From: Bacteroidota bacterium
GTDB lineage: Bacteria; Bacteroidota; Bacteroidia; NS11-12g; UBA955
Assembly: GCA_023957335.1 (NCBI GenBank)
Contig: JAMLHC010000004.1
Span: forward strand, 124,001 to 188,000
Reading direction: 5' to 3'
Length of the DNA stretch: 64,000 bases
Shown: positions 16,683 to 26,504 of the stretch, piece after piece
Layout: each line of letters opens with the position of its first letter
Position numbering within the stretch: position 1 is the stretch's first letter
Program-made: the position numbers and the translations under genes
Notes under the pieces: model-generated
What the model was told of the DNA's origin: nothing
The model's database searches: none
What the model saw: only the letters and a program-made list of their open reading frames with translations

Positions 16683-17248
16683 ACCAACAAAGCAAAATAC
16701 TTTTTTACTTTCTCGCAAGCTATAAATAATCGCATAGAGCATTAAATTATGGTGCTACACGATAAATTATCAGAAAATACGATATTTGCCCCATGAATAC
16801 AGGCGAAAAAATAAGGCAAGCCCGTACAAAAAAAGGGTTCTCTCAGGAATATCTCGGAAGTAAAATAGGGGTAAAACAGAGTGTCATAAGCGAAATGGAA
16901 GCAGGTAACAGAGAAGTAAATATTGAAGAACTGCTAAAAATATCAGAAACTTTGGAAGAGCCTCTTGCCAAGCTCTTACATTTGCCTATGAATGTGGAAT
17001 TTAATAATTGTCCGGGAGCGGGTATTGTTGTCTATCATCAATTTCCGCCTGAACTGATTAAGGTTTTGGAAAAGTTGACAGACAAACTCTGAATCCGGTC
17101 TTAGCCCATTGTGCTGTAATCGCCCAGTCCAAATTCATTTTTTTCTCCGTTGAGTTCGGCAAAATTTCCAATCATTGAGTTGGTAAATGAAATGTTGTTG
17201 ATGCATGCATTGGCTTGGATAATGCTATTGCTGATGTGGGCATTGCTG
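16683..17248. repeat. Direct repeat, copy 2 (intact XRE gene and nucleotidyltransferase 3' end)
   Basis: Second copy of the segment at 14917-15482. It contains a short imperfect palindrome GATAAATTATC at 16761-16771, about 20 bases before the regulator start, which is a plausible autoregulatory site and is also kept in copy 1 (14995-15005). Confidence 0.88.
16793..17092 (+). CDS. XRE-family HTH transcriptional regulator, intact
   Basis: A 99-residue DNA-binding protein. The Cro/C1-type helix-turn-helix is at residues 4-60: EKIRQARTKKGFSQEYLGSKIGV, then the recognition helix and SEMEAGNREVNIEELLKISETL. A short tail follows (residues 65-99), ending in a small amphipathic helix. The ATG at 16793 is preceded by a GATATTTG near-consensus -7 box and a palindrome that could be its operator. 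The gene converges with the nucleotidyltransferase, with 8 bases between stop codons. It may control the neighbouring lipoprotein/membrane pair; a near-identical broken copy lies on their other side. Confidence 0.88.
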   Translation: MNTGEKIRQARTKKGFSQEYLGSKIGVKQSVISEMEAGNREVNIEELLKISETLEEPLAKLLHLPMNVEFNNCPGAGIVVYHQFPPELIKVLEKLTDKL

Positions 17249-18102
17249 ATTTTGCTGTTCTTGCCTATGGAAACATAAGGACCTATCTCTGCCTGGCTGA
17301 TTTCTACCCCTTCTGCTATGTAACAAGGTTCAATAATTTTTACATCAGAACCAAAGCGTCCTAAAGGAGTAGCCACCTTGTGGCTGTTGTTGATGAGCAC
17401 CCGTTGATTGGTATAAACAGTAGCATTTTTATTTCCGCAGTCGAGCCATTCTTCTACTTTGCCGGGAACAAAACGCAATCCTTTGGTTTTCATGTTCTCA
17501 AGCGCGTTGGTGAGTTGATATTCACCTTTCTCCTTGATATCATTGTCAATCAGATACTGCAATTCATTTTTGAGATTATTCCCGTCTTTGAAATAATAGA
17601 TTCCGATGATTGCAAGGTCTGAAACGAATTGTTGCGGTTTTTCAATAAAATCGGTAATAACGCCTTCTGCATTGAGTTTCACCACCCCAAATGCGCTGGG
17701 GTCTTTCACAGAATGAACCCAAATCATTCCATCTGTATTTCGGTCAAAGTCAAATTGCGCACGAAACAAAGTGTCTGCAAAGGCAATAATCACTTCTCCT
17801 TCTAATGCATGTTTTGCACACAGCACTGCATGGGCTGTTCCCAGCGCAACGTCTTGGTAGCAAATAGTTCCTTTTGCCCCCACACTTTCTGCTATTGAGA
17901 TTAATGATTTTTCGGTCTCTTTGCCAAAATCGCCAATGATAAAGGCTACTTCGTCAATGGTTTCACCACAAATTTCGGCAATATCTTCTACTAATCGTTG
18001 CACAATGGGTTTGCCTGCAATAGGAATCAATGGTTTTGGGACTGTTAAAGTAAAGGGTCTCATTCGTTTGCCTTGACCCGCCATGGGAACTATTATCTTC
18101 AT
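17101..18102 (-). CDS. Sugar-1-phosphate nucleotidyltransferase with left-handed helix tail
   Basis: A 333-residue nucleotidyltransferase of the RmlA/GlmU type. The N-terminal signature MAGQGKRMRPFTLTVPKPL, containing the G-x-G-x-R loop and the PKP-L motif, is present, followed by ADTLF for metal binding and GVVKLN for the sugar pocket. The last 100 residues have hexapeptide-like repeats (IEPCYIAEGVEISQAEIGPY, KISNAHISNS), so a left-handed beta helix is likely. Substrate could be glucose-1-phosphate or another hexose-1-phosphate. It is the last gene of the polysaccharide-related run. Part of its 3' end is duplicated at 15335-15482. ATG at 18100-18102. Confidence 0.85.
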   Translation of the reverse strand: MKIIVPMAGQGKRMRPFTLTVPKPLIPIAGKPIVQRLVEDIAEICGETIDEVAFIIGDFGKETEKSLISIAESVGAKGTICYQDVALGTAHAVLCAKHALEGEVIIAFADTLFRAQFDFDRNTDGMIWVHSVKDPSAFGVVKLNAEGVITDFIEKPQQFVSDLAIIGIYYFKDGNNLKNELQYLIDNDIKEKGEYQLTNALENMKTKGLRFVPGKVEEWLDCGNKNATVYTNQRVLINNSHKVATPLGRFGSDVKIIEPCYIAEGVEISQAEIGPYVSIGKNSKISNAHISNSIIQANACINNISFTNSMIGNFAELNGEKNEFGLGDYSTMG

Positions 18103-18127
18103 ACTATCGTTTGCTGCTTAATTATAT

Positions 18128-18562
18128 TTATTTTCCTGTATGTCCGTAGCCGCCTGCACCTCTTTCGGTTTGGCTGATGTTCTGTGTTTCAACCCAAGAG
18201 ATTTGGGTAACTTTTGCAAAAATTACTTGTGCAATTCGCTCTCCATTTTGAATGGTAAAAGGAGTGTCAGAATGGTTGATGAGCAACACTTTTATTTCTC
18301 CTCTGTAGTCGCTGTCAATGGTTCCCGGTGAATTAAGTACCGTAATTCCATGTTTGAATGCCAGGCCGCTACGTGGACGTATTTGTGCTTCCATGTCTTG
18401 CGGCAATTCAAAAAACAGTCCTGTAGGAATGAGGGCAGTTTTGCCTGATGCAATTTCAATATCCTTTTCCAGAAAAGCCATCAAATCCATTCCTGCAGAG
18501 CCGGTGGTTTGATATGCAGGGAGTGGGTTGCCGGATTTATTGATTACATTAATTTTTGTCAT
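18128..18562 (-). CDS. dut: dUTP diphosphatase (dUTPase)
   Basis: A trimeric dUTPase of 144 residues, usual length for the family. All five motifs are visible: [20 protein letters not shown], the motif III region [16 protein letters not shown] with the nucleophile-positioning Asp, GERIAQ and the C-terminal lid [10 protein letters not shown]. It converts dUTP to dUMP and pyrophosphate, lowering uracil incorporation in DNA and supplying dUMP for thymidylate. It overlaps the flippase gene by 4 bases. The link to polysaccharide genes is probably an operon accident rather than a shared pathway. Confidence 0.95.
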   Translation of the reverse strand: MTKINVINKSGNPLPAYQTTGSAGMDLMAFLEKDIEIASGKTALIPTGLFFELPQDMEAQIRPRSGLAFKHGITVLNSPGTIDSDYRGEIKVLLINHSDTPFTIQNGERIAQVIFAKVTQISWVETQNISQTERGAGGYGHTGK

Positions 18563-20034
18563 TTTCTTCTGAAAAGTTGTGCAAATGTAGGGTTTTTGTC
18601 GGGCCTTTCAACCCACCAAAAGAATCCACCGTAGCATAGGGCTGCCAAGATTGTGAATAAAATACCGGGAGGGGAAACATAAAACCAAAGACATATTGCA
18701 CCTAATAAAACAAAGTTCATGGCTAATTTTCCATAAGAATAAGGTACAGGGTAGTATTTTTCGCCCACAATAAAGCTAATTACAGTCATCCCAAAATATG
18801 CCCCCAAAGTAGCCCAAGCAGAACCCACAAAACCAAGTTTTGGAATTAATAATATATTCAGCAGAATGGTTATACATGCGCCCAATGAGGCAATCACTCC
18901 ACCCATCATGGTTTTGTTTGAAAGCTTATACCAAATTGACAGATTGTAGTAAACTCCTAAAAAAAGATTGGCAAGCAATAGAAGTGGAACAATGGTTATT
19001 CCGCGACCATCTTCAAAATATACTTTGTTGCGTATCAGTATTTTGGCAATAAGAGGAAGGAATACCAAGGTTAGAATCAGAATAAAACCACAAATCCATA
19101 CAAAATAATCCATTACCTGGGCATAGGTTTTCTGAGGGTTTTCATTCTTGGCATGGTTAAAAAAGAAAGGTTCGGCAGCATACCTAAATGATTGAATAAA
19201 AAGAGTAATGACAAGGCTAATCTTGTAGAATGCGCTATAAATCCCAACTTCGGTGTCTGCAATACCCGCTGGCAACAAAAACTTCAACAGTATTCTATCA
19301 AGAGTTTCGTTCACAATACCTGCCAAACCCACCAGAATCAGGGGGAGCGCATAAGCCAACATTTTGCGCCATAATCCTTTGGGAATAGATATTCTGTTTT
19401 TTAATACTTCGGGTAGTAGCAATAAGAAAATACAAGCACTCGAAACAAGGTTTGACCAAAAAATATAACTAATAAAATGAGGTTGTGGGTCAAATCCAAT
19501 GTATCCTTGGGAATAAGCCCATAAAAATCCGGGTATCAATAGCAAGTTTAAACCAATATTTAGAAAAATGCCTACCAATCTGATAAGTACATATTTCTTG
19601 GTTTTTTCTTGTTGTCTCAACCATGCAAAAGGAATCGCTGCCAATGCATCAAAAAACAAAATTCCTGCTAACAATCTAAAAATCACAGTCTGATTTTCAT
19701 AATCCATGACTTTAGCCAAAGAATCAGCAAATACAAAACCGATTCCGGTTAATATCAGTCCTGTAATCAGAACCGAATTAAATGTGGTAGCAAATGATTT
19801 CTTATCACCAATTTCTGTACGGGCAAAGTTGAAAAAAGCTGTCTCCATGCCGTGTGTATAAACTACGTTCAGAAAAGAAGCCAATGTGAAAACTATCGTA
19901 ACAATACCATAATCAGCCGCAGTACTTAAATAGGCAGTATAAAGCGGGACCAGCAACACATTAATAAATCTTCCAACAATATTTGGAAGTCCATAAGTGA
20001 GGGTTTGGGCTGCTAATTTCTTGATTGCTGACAA
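18559..20034 (-). CDS. Oligosaccharide flippase, Wzx-type (MATE/MOP superfamily)
   Basis: A 491-residue polytopic membrane protein with 12-14 predicted helices. The opening [17 protein letters not shown] is the usual start of Wzx/RfbX proteins, which flip lipid-linked glycan units across the inner membrane. No ATG occurs at the amino end; the start is a TTG at 20032-20034, and no earlier in-frame ATG precedes a stop. It follows the PHP phosphatase gene after 20 bases and overlaps dut at its end. Context with a Wzc-type kinase and Wza-type export protein supports a Wzy-dependent capsule or exopolysaccharide, although no Wzy polymerase is visible in this window. Confidence 0.87.
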   Translation of the reverse strand: MSAIKKLAAQTLTYGLPNIVGRFINVLLVPLYTAYLSTAADYGIVTIVFTLASFLNVVYTHGMETAFFNFARTEIGDKKSFATTFNSVLITGLILTGIGFVFADSLAKVMDYENQTVIFRLLAGILFFDALAAIPFAWLRQQEKTKKYVLIRLVGIFLNIGLNLLLIPGFLWAYSQGYIGFDPQPHFISYIFWSNLVSSACIFLLLLPEVLKNRISIPKGLWRKMLAYALPLILVGLAGIVNETLDRILLKFLLPAGIADTEVGIYSAFYKISLVITLFIQSFRYAAEPFFFNHAKNENPQKTYAQVMDYFVWICGFILILTLVFLPLIAKILIRNKVYFEDGRGITIVPLLLLANLFLGVYYNLSIWYKLSNKTMMGGVIASLGACITILLNILLIPKLGFVGSAWATLGAYFGMTVISFIVGEKYYPVPYSYGKLAMNFVLLGAICLWFYVSPPGILFTILAALCYGGFFWWVERPDKNPTFAQLFRRK

Positions 20035-20053
20035 ATGAATCCTGTATTTTGCT

Positions 20054-20797
20054 TCAAATTAAGGGCTTTTTTATATTCTCCACTCTGTCCCAATGGATTT
20101 TAGAAAAAGCTTTAGATTGCCATATTTGAGGAATCAGTTCGAGGTGTTTCATGTTATGTGCATCCGTTCCTAAAAAGTGATAGAATTGCTTTTCAAGCAA
20201 CCATTCCACAAATTTCTTGCTGATAGCAGAATAATATCCAATAAACGACAATAGGTTTAGTTGAAATTTAGCACCGGTTTGAAAAACCTGCTCTGCCAAG
20301 TCAAAATTTGTATGAAAATAAACATACCTATCCGGATGTGCAAAAACCGGTGTGTAGCCGTTTGCAAACATTTCAAAAAAAATATCATGCAGATTTCGCG
20401 GCATATTCAAGAATCCTGTTTCCACCAACACATGGTTACCCGCAAAGCTTAGCAAGGGTTCTTTGTCTTTGAGTTTCTTAACAAAACTGTCGTCAATGAA
20501 ATATTCTGCGGCAAAATCTAGTGTCAAAGGAATGGAGAGTTTGTTCAGTTCGGCTTGTAAAAGCTCTGCCTTTTCAGCAATTAAAGGCCTGGTATTAGGA
20601 TAGAAATTGGAGATAATATGAGGTGTACAAGTGATATGCGTGTAGCCTAAGTCAACATACTTTTTAGCCATCTCCACAGATTTTGTCAAAGACTCAGAAC
20701 CATCATCTAAGCCAAACAGCAGATGATCGTGCATATCCCACGTCAGTGGTGAAGAAAGAACTTTGTTTTTAGAAAAAAATGAAAATAGACTGCTCAT
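20054..20797 (-). CDS. PHP-type tyrosine-protein phosphatase (CapC/YwqE-like)
   Basis: A 247-residue PHP-fold phosphatase. Metal-binding residues are visible in the order of YwqE/CpsB: DMHDHLLFGLDDGS near residue 22, HITCTPHI near 56, AEYFID near 100, VFAHPDRY near 155 and LGTDAHN near 216. Family members remove phosphate from tyrosines of the BY-kinase, here the Wzc-like protein encoded immediately upstream with a one-base overlap. This pairing resets the phosphorylation cycle that controls polysaccharide assembly. ATG at 20795-20797. Confidence 0.9.
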   Translation of the reverse strand: MSSLFSFFSKNKVLSSPLTWDMHDHLLFGLDDGSESLTKSVEMAKKYVDLGYTHITCTPHIISNFYPNTRPLIAEKAELLQAELNKLSIPLTLDFAAEYFIDDSFVKKLKDKEPLLSFAGNHVLVETGFLNMPRNLHDIFFEMFANGYTPVFAHPDRYVYFHTNFDLAEQVFQTGAKFQLNLLSFIGYYSAISKKFVEWLLEKQFYHFLGTDAHNMKHLELIPQIWQSKAFSKIHWDRVENIKKPLI

Positions 20798-23202
20798 TAT
20801 CTACCCAATAAGCGTTTCCAAAAGCTTTTCTTTTGCTTTTTATCTTCATCGTAGTATCCATAGCCATATCCATAGCCGTACCCGTATCCGTACCCATAAC
20901 CATAGCCGTATTTATTTCCCACCTTAATATCATTAATAATAACAGATAGTTTATTGAGTTTTTTGCTGGCGTAAAGTTTATTTACGTTAGATATAGTGTT
21001 TTTGTGAGAATATCCGGAACGAATAACATAAACAGATAAATCGGTCTTTGTCATAATTGTACTTGCATCCGTAACCAAGCCAATTGGTGGAGTGTCAACC
21101 ATTACAACATCATATTTTTCAAATAACCCATAAATAAGTTGGTCAAATTCTTTTCTGAGAATTAACTCCGAAGGATTAGGTGGAGTAGGTCCGGAAGTAA
21201 TGAAATCAAGATTTGCAATTCTGGTTTTATGTATGGCATCCTGCCACTGTGTTTGTCCAACGAGTATAGTGCTGATACCGGAAGTATTGGCAACACCAAA
21301 ACCAATATGTATTTTGGGTTTGCGCATGTCAAAGTCCAGTATTATTACTTTTTTTCCGCTCAATGCAGTTATGGCTGCATAGTTAATTGCAAACATAGTT
21401 TTCCCTTCACCACTCACCGTAGAGGTAACAGCAATAAAGTGATTGGGCTTGTTTTCTAACATGAAATCAGCGTTTGAACGAATGGTGCGCAAAGATTCAC
21501 TTATTGACGATTTGGGATTGTGATCCACTATGAGGGTAGAGGCATCCATCTTTTTCTTATAAGAAGGCACCAAACCCAGAATAGGAGCATAAATCTTCTT
21601 CTCAACTGCTCTTGGATCTAACACAAGATTCATCATCATATATCTGGATATAATCAAAAGTAATCCCGGAATAATTCCACCTATGAGAAAATAAGACCAA
21701 ATCTTATTCTTATCCGGGTGAATAGGCTCATAGGGCGAGGTTGCTGCACTCAAAATGGTAAACTCCGGAACAGTTCCTGCTTTGGAAATTTGGAATTCTA
21801 TGTGTTTGTCTAAGAGTGATAAATAAAATTTTTCATATAAACTTTGATAACGCTTCAATCGGTTTAACTCGGTTTCCAATGTCGGAAGTTCATCAAAGGA
21901 GCTTTTGTACTCAGTTATTCTTGTATTTATTTCGGTAATCTGTGATATCAAAGAATTCTTGTATTCAATCACATAGTCTAATAGTTGTGATTTAATAATA
22001 GATATTTCTAAATCAATTTTTTTGAATGGAGTAGTAGTGGTTTTGCTGGAGATTTTGAGCAACTCTCTTTGTTTATACAATTCATTTAATTTGTTTACTC
22101 CATCTGTAATTTGCTGATTGTCAATTCCAAAAACCAAGGGAAAAACATTATCCTTAACCGCATCACGTTGAATAAAATTCAGAATTTCTGCAACTTGTTT
22201 ATTTTGCAATTCAAGTTGTGCTTTTTTATCTTCCTGTTCTTGTGATTTTTGAATGATAGAAGTGAACTCTGAGCCCGGATCTGCTGTTTTATTACTTCTA
22301 ACAAACTGTTCTATTTCCTTCTCTGAGTCATCTAATTTTTTGGAAGTTTCTTGAAGTTGATTTTCCAAAAATAATATTGTCTGCTCTTGGGATGCTTGTT
22401 TTTTGGCAAGAGAATGTTTCATATAAACTGTGTCGAAGGCGTTTACAATAGCCATTGCTTTTGACCTGTTAAAATCCGTAAATTCAATTGCAATAGTTCT
22501 TGCTTCTTTGACAGCAGTGCTCGCTTCTAAACCATTTCTTAAGAAAGATATAAGTGCAGATTTGCTGTTAATTCTAAAATAATATTCTTTTTGGTTGCCT
22601 ATTCCCCCTTTGATTGCCTGGTTCCAAATCAAAGCAAACTTTAGCCCTTGCATTTCAATAACATCTCCAATATGATAGGTGCTTGTCTCTATACTATTTT
22701 CAACAGTGGATAGTGAAAATTCTGATTCTGAGACAAAAGAAACATAGTAGTTGATATCTTGCATCCCCGATTGATCGCCTGATATAATCTTAACCTCAAA
22801 AGGATTTGTTCTGTATAGTTCAGTAGTAAGAATATTACCGATAGCATAGTATGATATTCCTATGTCAAGATAGTCTGCCACTTCTGCAGCTACAAGAGAT
22901 GATTTGATTAATTCTGTTTCTCCTACAAGATTGTCTATTTGTTTAGCAAAAGGTGTGGCTACATTGCCCATTCCGATATCGGCTGCCTCTGATTGTACAT
23001 CTAATTTTATAATAGAAGATGCTTTATAGATAGGTTGCGTATAGCGAAGATAGTAGTAGCAGGAAGTAATGGCAATCAACATAAAGATGATTACCCAAAT
23101 AATCGTCTTTTTTACAACAAGAATCAGTCGAAATAATTCTATTCCATCAAACCCTGAATCATCGTCTCTGGACTGCAGTTCTTCTAACTCGTATTCTTGC
23201 AT
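20797..23202 (-). CDS. Wzc-type polysaccharide co-polymerase and BY tyrosine kinase
   Basis: A 801-residue inner-membrane protein. A Wzz domain lies between membrane segments near residues 32-55 and 510-530, with a long helical periplasmic part (residues 260-500). The cytoplasmic kinase follows: Walker A TVSGEGKT, A' LDFDMRKP and a Walker B VDTPP. The tail has 11 tyrosines within 20 residues, arranged as nine Gly-Tyr units flanked by extra Tyr, then DEDKKQKK. BY-kinases autophosphorylate such clusters in trans and thereby control chain length and export. Its cognate phosphatase gene follows with a one-base overlap, and the Wza-type gene precedes it by one base. ATG at 23200-23202. Confidence 0.93.
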   Translation of the reverse strand: MQEYELEELQSRDDDSGFDGIELFRLILVVKKTIIWVIIFMLIAITSCYYYLRYTQPIYKASSIIKLDVQSEAADIGMGNVATPFAKQIDNLVGETELIKSSLVAAEVADYLDIGISYYAIGNILTTELYRTNPFEVKIISGDQSGMQDINYYVSFVSESEFSLSTVENSIETSTYHIGDVIEMQGLKFALIWNQAIKGGIGNQKEYYFRINSKSALISFLRNGLEASTAVKEARTIAIEFTDFNRSKAMAIVNAFDTVYMKHSLAKKQASQEQTILFLENQLQETSKKLDDSEKEIEQFVRSNKTADPGSEFTSIIQKSQEQEDKKAQLELQNKQVAEILNFIQRDAVKDNVFPLVFGIDNQQITDGVNKLNELYKQRELLKISSKTTTTPFKKIDLEISIIKSQLLDYVIEYKNSLISQITEINTRITEYKSSFDELPTLETELNRLKRYQSLYEKFYLSLLDKHIEFQISKAGTVPEFTILSAATSPYEPIHPDKNKIWSYFLIGGIIPGLLLIISRYMMMNLVLDPRAVEKKIYAPILGLVPSYKKKMDASTLIVDHNPKSSISESLRTIRSNADFMLENKPNHFIAVTSTVSGEGKTMFAINYAAITALSGKKVIILDFDMRKPKIHIGFGVANTSGISTILVGQTQWQDAIHKTRIANLDFITSGPTPPNPSELILRKEFDQLIYGLFEKYDVVMVDTPPIGLVTDASTIMTKTDLSVYVIRSGYSHKNTISNVNKLYASKKLNKLSVIINDIKVGNKYGYGYGYGYGYGYGYGYGYYDEDKKQKKSFWKRLLGR
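20851..20910 (-). repeat. Gly-Tyr coding tract of the Wzc-like kinase
   Basis: Twenty codons code for 11 Tyr and 9 Gly. The codons vary: GGC, GGT, GGG and GGA are all used for Gly and TAT or TAC for Tyr, so the protein pattern is kept while the DNA is not a pure hexamer repeat. Confidence 0.95.
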
Positions 23203-23203
23203 A

Positions 23204-23992
23204 TTATTTAAGTCTATCTATTAAAAGAAAGATTGTAAGAAGGGAATTCGTTATGTAAAAAATTTCTCGGTATTCTCTCAATCCCTCCATTACGGGTTGT
23301 CTCACAGGTTCAATATAGACAATATCATCGGGTTTGATATTGATGATAGTGTTTTTCATATCATCAACGGTTCGGAGGTTGACAACCGTAACTTCGGGGT
23401 TTTTTAAATCCCCTCTCACTACCCTGATATTATATGCACGCGCATCATTTCCTATTCCGCCATATATTGCAATGATTTCAAGTAAACTTGTGTTATAGTT
23501 TACCAAAGGAATAATTTTGCTGCCACTACCTCCCAATACAATTACTCTTTTGTTGGTTACTCTTGATATGATATATACTTGGTTATAATACTTTTCGTAA
23601 TTAGTTGACAGCAAGCTGTCAAGCTCGGATATCTTCAGACCGGCAACATTTAACTTGCCTATTACGGGAAAAAAACAAAAACCGGATTCTGAAATTTCGT
23701 ATGTGGGTTTTCCGTCAACACCTCCTTGAGCATCCGTGGGTGCTGCGGTATTGGCAGAAACCAAATTGCCGGAAGGGTCAATAATGGCTTCACCCAAGTT
23801 TGTATAAATACTATATTGAATTTTGTCACCGGGTCTGAGTTTGTATTCATCCACCACTTTTTTATATTCTACGGACCAATTGATATCACCTTTTTTTGTT
23901 TTGAGCATTGTATTGGAAGTATATTTTTTACACCCTCCCCACACGAACATCAAACCTATGAGCAATATTGTTATATGTTTTCTTATTTCCAT
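23204..23992 (-). CDS. Wza-type polysaccharide export lipoprotein
   Basis: A 262-residue outer-membrane lipoprotein of the Poly_export family. The signal is short with lipobox cysteine at about residue 21 (FVWGGCKKY). Two SLBB-like regions follow: [15 protein letters not shown] (Poly_export) and [19 protein letters not shown] hydrophobic C-terminal helix ([15 protein letters not shown]) probably inserts in the outer membrane, as in Wza. It is translated one base before the Wzc-like gene, with which it forms the trans-envelope export complex. It overlaps the RmlA gene by 10 bases. ATG at 23990-23992. Confidence 0.88.
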   Translation of the reverse strand: MEIRKHITILLIGLMFVWGGCKKYTSNTMLKTKKGDINWSVEYKKVVDEYKLRPGDKIQYSIYTNLGEAIIDPSGNLVSANTAAPTDAQGGVDGKPTYEISESGFCFFPVIGKLNVAGLKISELDSLLSTNYEKYYNQVYIISRVTNKRVIVLGGSGSKIIPLVNYNTSLLEIIAIYGGIGNDARAYNIRVVRGDLKNPEVTVVNLRTVDDMKNTIINIKPDDIVYIEPVRQPVMEGLREYREIFYITNSLLTIFLLIDRLK

Positions 23993-24858
23993 TGTTTGTT
24001 CTTTAAAAGATTTATTAAATACGTTCCATAGCCTGATTTTTCGAGCGGTTTTGCTACCTTCAATAATTGTTCATCATCAATAAAACCCATCCTCCAAGCA
24101 ATTTCTTCTATACAACCTATTTTCAATCCTTGTCTTTCTTCTATTACTTGCACAAACTGTCCAGCCTGCATGAGCGAACTAAATGTACCTGTGTCTAACC
24201 ATGCTGTACCTCTATGCATAAGACCCACTTTGAGTTTTTTTCTTTCTAAATAAATTTTGTTGACATCGGTAATCTCATATTCGCCTCTTGCGGAGGGTTT
24301 AAGTGATTCGCTGATTGCTACAACCTCATTGTCATAGAAATACAACCCAGGAACTGCAAAATTGGATTTAGGGTGCATTGGTTTTTCTTCAATAGAAACC
24401 GCATTCATTTTGCTGTCAAATTCCACCACTCCATAGCGTTGTGGGTCTGATACGTGATATGCAAATACGATTCCTCCTTCAGGGTTTTTACATGCGTGTA
24501 GTAAATCTTGCAGGCTTTCTCCAAAGAAAATATTGTCTCCCAAAATCAACGCAACATTGTCTTTAGCAATAAATTTTTTTCCAATCACAAAAGCTTGAGC
24601 AAGCCCGTTGGGAACTTCTTGAAGGGCATATTCAAATTTGCAACCAATAGCACTTCCATCTCCTAAAAGTTTTTGAAATAAGGGTAAATCATGCGGAGTA
24701 CTAATGATTAAAACTTCTCTTATTCCTGCCATCATAAGCACAGACAAAGGATAATAAATCATGGGCTTGTCATACACCGGCATGAGTTGTTTGCTGATGG
24801 CGAGCGTGAGCGGATGCAGTCGTGTTCCTGAACCTCCGGCAAGTATTATCCCTTTCAT
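23983..24858 (-). CDS. rmlA: Glucose-1-phosphate thymidylyltransferase
   Basis: A short-form RmlA of 291 residues from the ATG at 24856-24858, chosen because the conserved start [18 protein letters not shown] follows it; an upstream extension to 24930 would overlap rmlB and lacks family support. Motifs [32 protein letters not shown] and the sugar-binding GEYEITDVN are all intact. It makes dTDP-glucose from dTTP and glucose-1-phosphate. It is directly downstream of rmlB. RmlC and RmlD are not in the window, so the final sugar could be rhamnose or another dTDP-deoxy sugar. Confidence 0.95.
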   Translation of the reverse strand: MKGIILAGGSGTRLHPLTLAISKQLMPVYDKPMIYYPLSVLMMAGIREVLIISTPHDLPLFQKLLGDGSAIGCKFEYALQEVPNGLAQAFVIGKKFIAKDNVALILGDNIFFGESLQDLLHACKNPEGGIVFAYHVSDPQRYGVVEFDSKMNAVSIEEKPMHPKSNFAVPGLYFYDNEVVAISESLKPSARGEYEITDVNKIYLERKKLKVGLMHRGTAWLDTGTFSSLMQAGQFVQVIEERQGLKIGCIEEIAWRMGFIDDEQLLKVAKPLEKSGYGTYLINLLKNKQWK

Positions 24859-24883
24859 CGGGTGCAAATTTACATTTATTTGA

Positions 24884-25939
24884 TTATCTGTTGTTATATT
24901 GCGTTTGGTAGTAGCTTTTGTATGCACCACTTGTCACGTTGTTAAGCCATTGATTGTTTTGTAAATACCAATCAATGGTAAGAGAGAGTCCTTGTTCAAA
25001 ATCAACGGATGGTTTCCAGCCCAATTCTTTCATCAATTTGGATGAATCAATGGCATATCTGAAATCATGCCCGGCTCTGTCTTTTACATAAGTAATGAGT
25101 TTTTCAGAACTACCTTTTGTTCTGCCGAGTTTTTCATCCAATAACTGACACATCAGACGCACTAAGTCTATGTTTTTCCATTCATTATTGCCACCTATAT
25201 TATATGTTTCGCCAACTTTTCCCTTGTGAAAAATCACATCAATGGCTCTCGCATGGTCATTTACCCAAAGCCAATCACGTACATTTTCTCCTTTGCCATA
25301 AACCGGTAATGGAAGATTGTTTTGAATATTATTGATAAATAGAGGTATTAGTTTTTCCGGAAATTGATGAGAGCCGTAGTTATTGGAACAATTGGAAACT
25401 ACAACCGGAATTCCAAAGGTTCTGTGGTATGCCCTCACAAAGTGGTCTGATGAGGCTTTGGAAGCAGAGTAAGGAGAATTGGGTGAATAAGGTGTTGTTT
25501 CTACAAACTTACCATGATCATCAAGTTCTCCATAAACTTCGTCCGTAGAAATATGGTAAAACAAGCCTTTGCTTATGTTTCCAAACTTCTTAAACGCTTC
25601 TAACAGAATGGTAGTTCCTAAAATATTGGTTTTCAAAAACTCTAATGGAAAAAGAATCGACCTGTCAACATGGGATTCTGCCGCTAAATGAATGACAGCG
25701 TCAAATTTTTCTTTCTCAAAAAGCTCAGCTATAAAGGTTTCTTCGGTAATATCGCCTTTAATAAATTTGTAGTTTGGTGCATTTTCAACATCTCTCAGAT
25801 TCTCAAGATTCCCTGCATAAGTGAGTTTGTCAAGGTTAAAAATGGAATATTGAGGATATTCATTTACAAATCTGCGGACAACATGAGAGCCAATAAACCC
25901 GGCTCCACCGGTGATGAGTATTTTTTGGGGACTATTCAT
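24884..25939 (-). CDS. rmlB: dTDP-glucose 4,6-dehydratase
   Basis: An extended SDR of 351 residues with [11 protein letters not shown] at the N-terminus, the catalytic STDEVYGEL region, the [11 protein letters not shown]yr-Lys pair and [14 protein letters not shown] substrate loop typical of RmlB. It converts dTDP-glucose to dTDP-4-keto-6-deoxyglucose using bound NAD+. It begins the two-gene pair with rmlA 25 bases downstream. ATG at 25937-25939. The context links it to glycan synthesis served by the flippase and export genes further along the run. Confidence 0.96.
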   Translation of the reverse strand: MNSPQKILITGGAGFIGSHVVRRFVNEYPQYSIFNLDKLTYAGNLENLRDVENAPNYKFIKGDITEETFIAELFEKEKFDAVIHLAAESHVDRSILFPLEFLKTNILGTTILLEAFKKFGNISKGLFYHISTDEVYGELDDHGKFVETTPYSPNSPYSASKASSDHFVRAYHRTFGIPVVVSNCSNNYGSHQFPEKLIPLFINNIQNNLPLPVYGKGENVRDWLWVNDHARAIDVIFHKGKVGETYNIGGNNEWKNIDLVRLMCQLLDEKLGRTKGSSEKLITYVKDRAGHDFRYAIDSSKLMKELGWKPSVDFEQGLSLTIDWYLQNNQWLNNVTSGAYKSYYQTQYNNR

Positions 25940-26014
25940 TTTGTGTATTACAAAATTAGAGGCAATACAGTGAGATTTTATCTAAATAAACCTACTGTAT
26001 TCTACCACTAAATT

Positions 26015-26455
26015 TTATTTTTTCTTAAAAGTAAACTCATGGTTTTCAGAACCACTGGTCATTTTCATCACGAGTTCAGACTTGGTTATTTTTATAATTT
26101 GATAGCGTTCTATATCATTATTATAGTAAGTGATATTTAACTGGGTTTTGTCTTTATTAAAATCATAGTTAGCCGGGAGACTGGCACCGCCTCTGTTTAC
26201 AGCACAAGTTCCATTAGCGTTGAATGTAATATCAAAGGATTTTTGAGCAGTCAAATATGCGCTTGTAACATCTGCACCACCCAATGTGGCTTTGTTTAGT
26301 GTCCAACTTGCAATAATTAGAGAGTCGGCAGGTCCATCAGATTTTTGATCATCGGTTGTTCCGGTTTTATCTTCTTTTTTACATGAAGTAAGATTTGCAG
26401 TAAAAAAGGTCATTACTGAAACAAGCATCAGAAGGGTTAGGATTTTTTTTGTCAT
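26015..26455 (-). CDS. Lipocalin-like lipoprotein
   Basis: A lipoprotein of 146 residues. The signal ends NLTSCKKED with a lipobox cysteine near residue 25. An acidic linker (EDKTGTTDDQKSDGP) precedes a single small beta-barrel domain with the lipocalin-like pattern (IIASWTLNKA, FDITFNANGTCAVN, LNITYYN, ELVMKM). Such proteins are frequent in Bacteroidota and their ligands are unknown. It lies 49 bases from the FKBP gene and 75 bases from rmlB, in the same direction. ATG at 26453-26455. Confidence 0.8.
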   Translation of the reverse strand: MTKKILTLLMLVSVMTFFTANLTSCKKEDKTGTTDDQKSDGPADSLIIASWTLNKATLGGADVTSAYLTAQKSFDITFNANGTCAVNRGGASLPANYDFNKDKTQLNITYYNNDIERYQIIKITKSELVMKMTSGSENHEFTFKKK

Positions 26456-26504
26456 AATATTATTTTTTTAAGGGTTGTCAAAAGTAATCAATAGTTTTTT
26501 CAGT

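Noticed and set aside
20851..20910. Pure simple-sequence hexamer repeat or slippage tract
   Set aside because: Codons differ unit by unit; the repeat is in the protein, not a clean DNA repeat.
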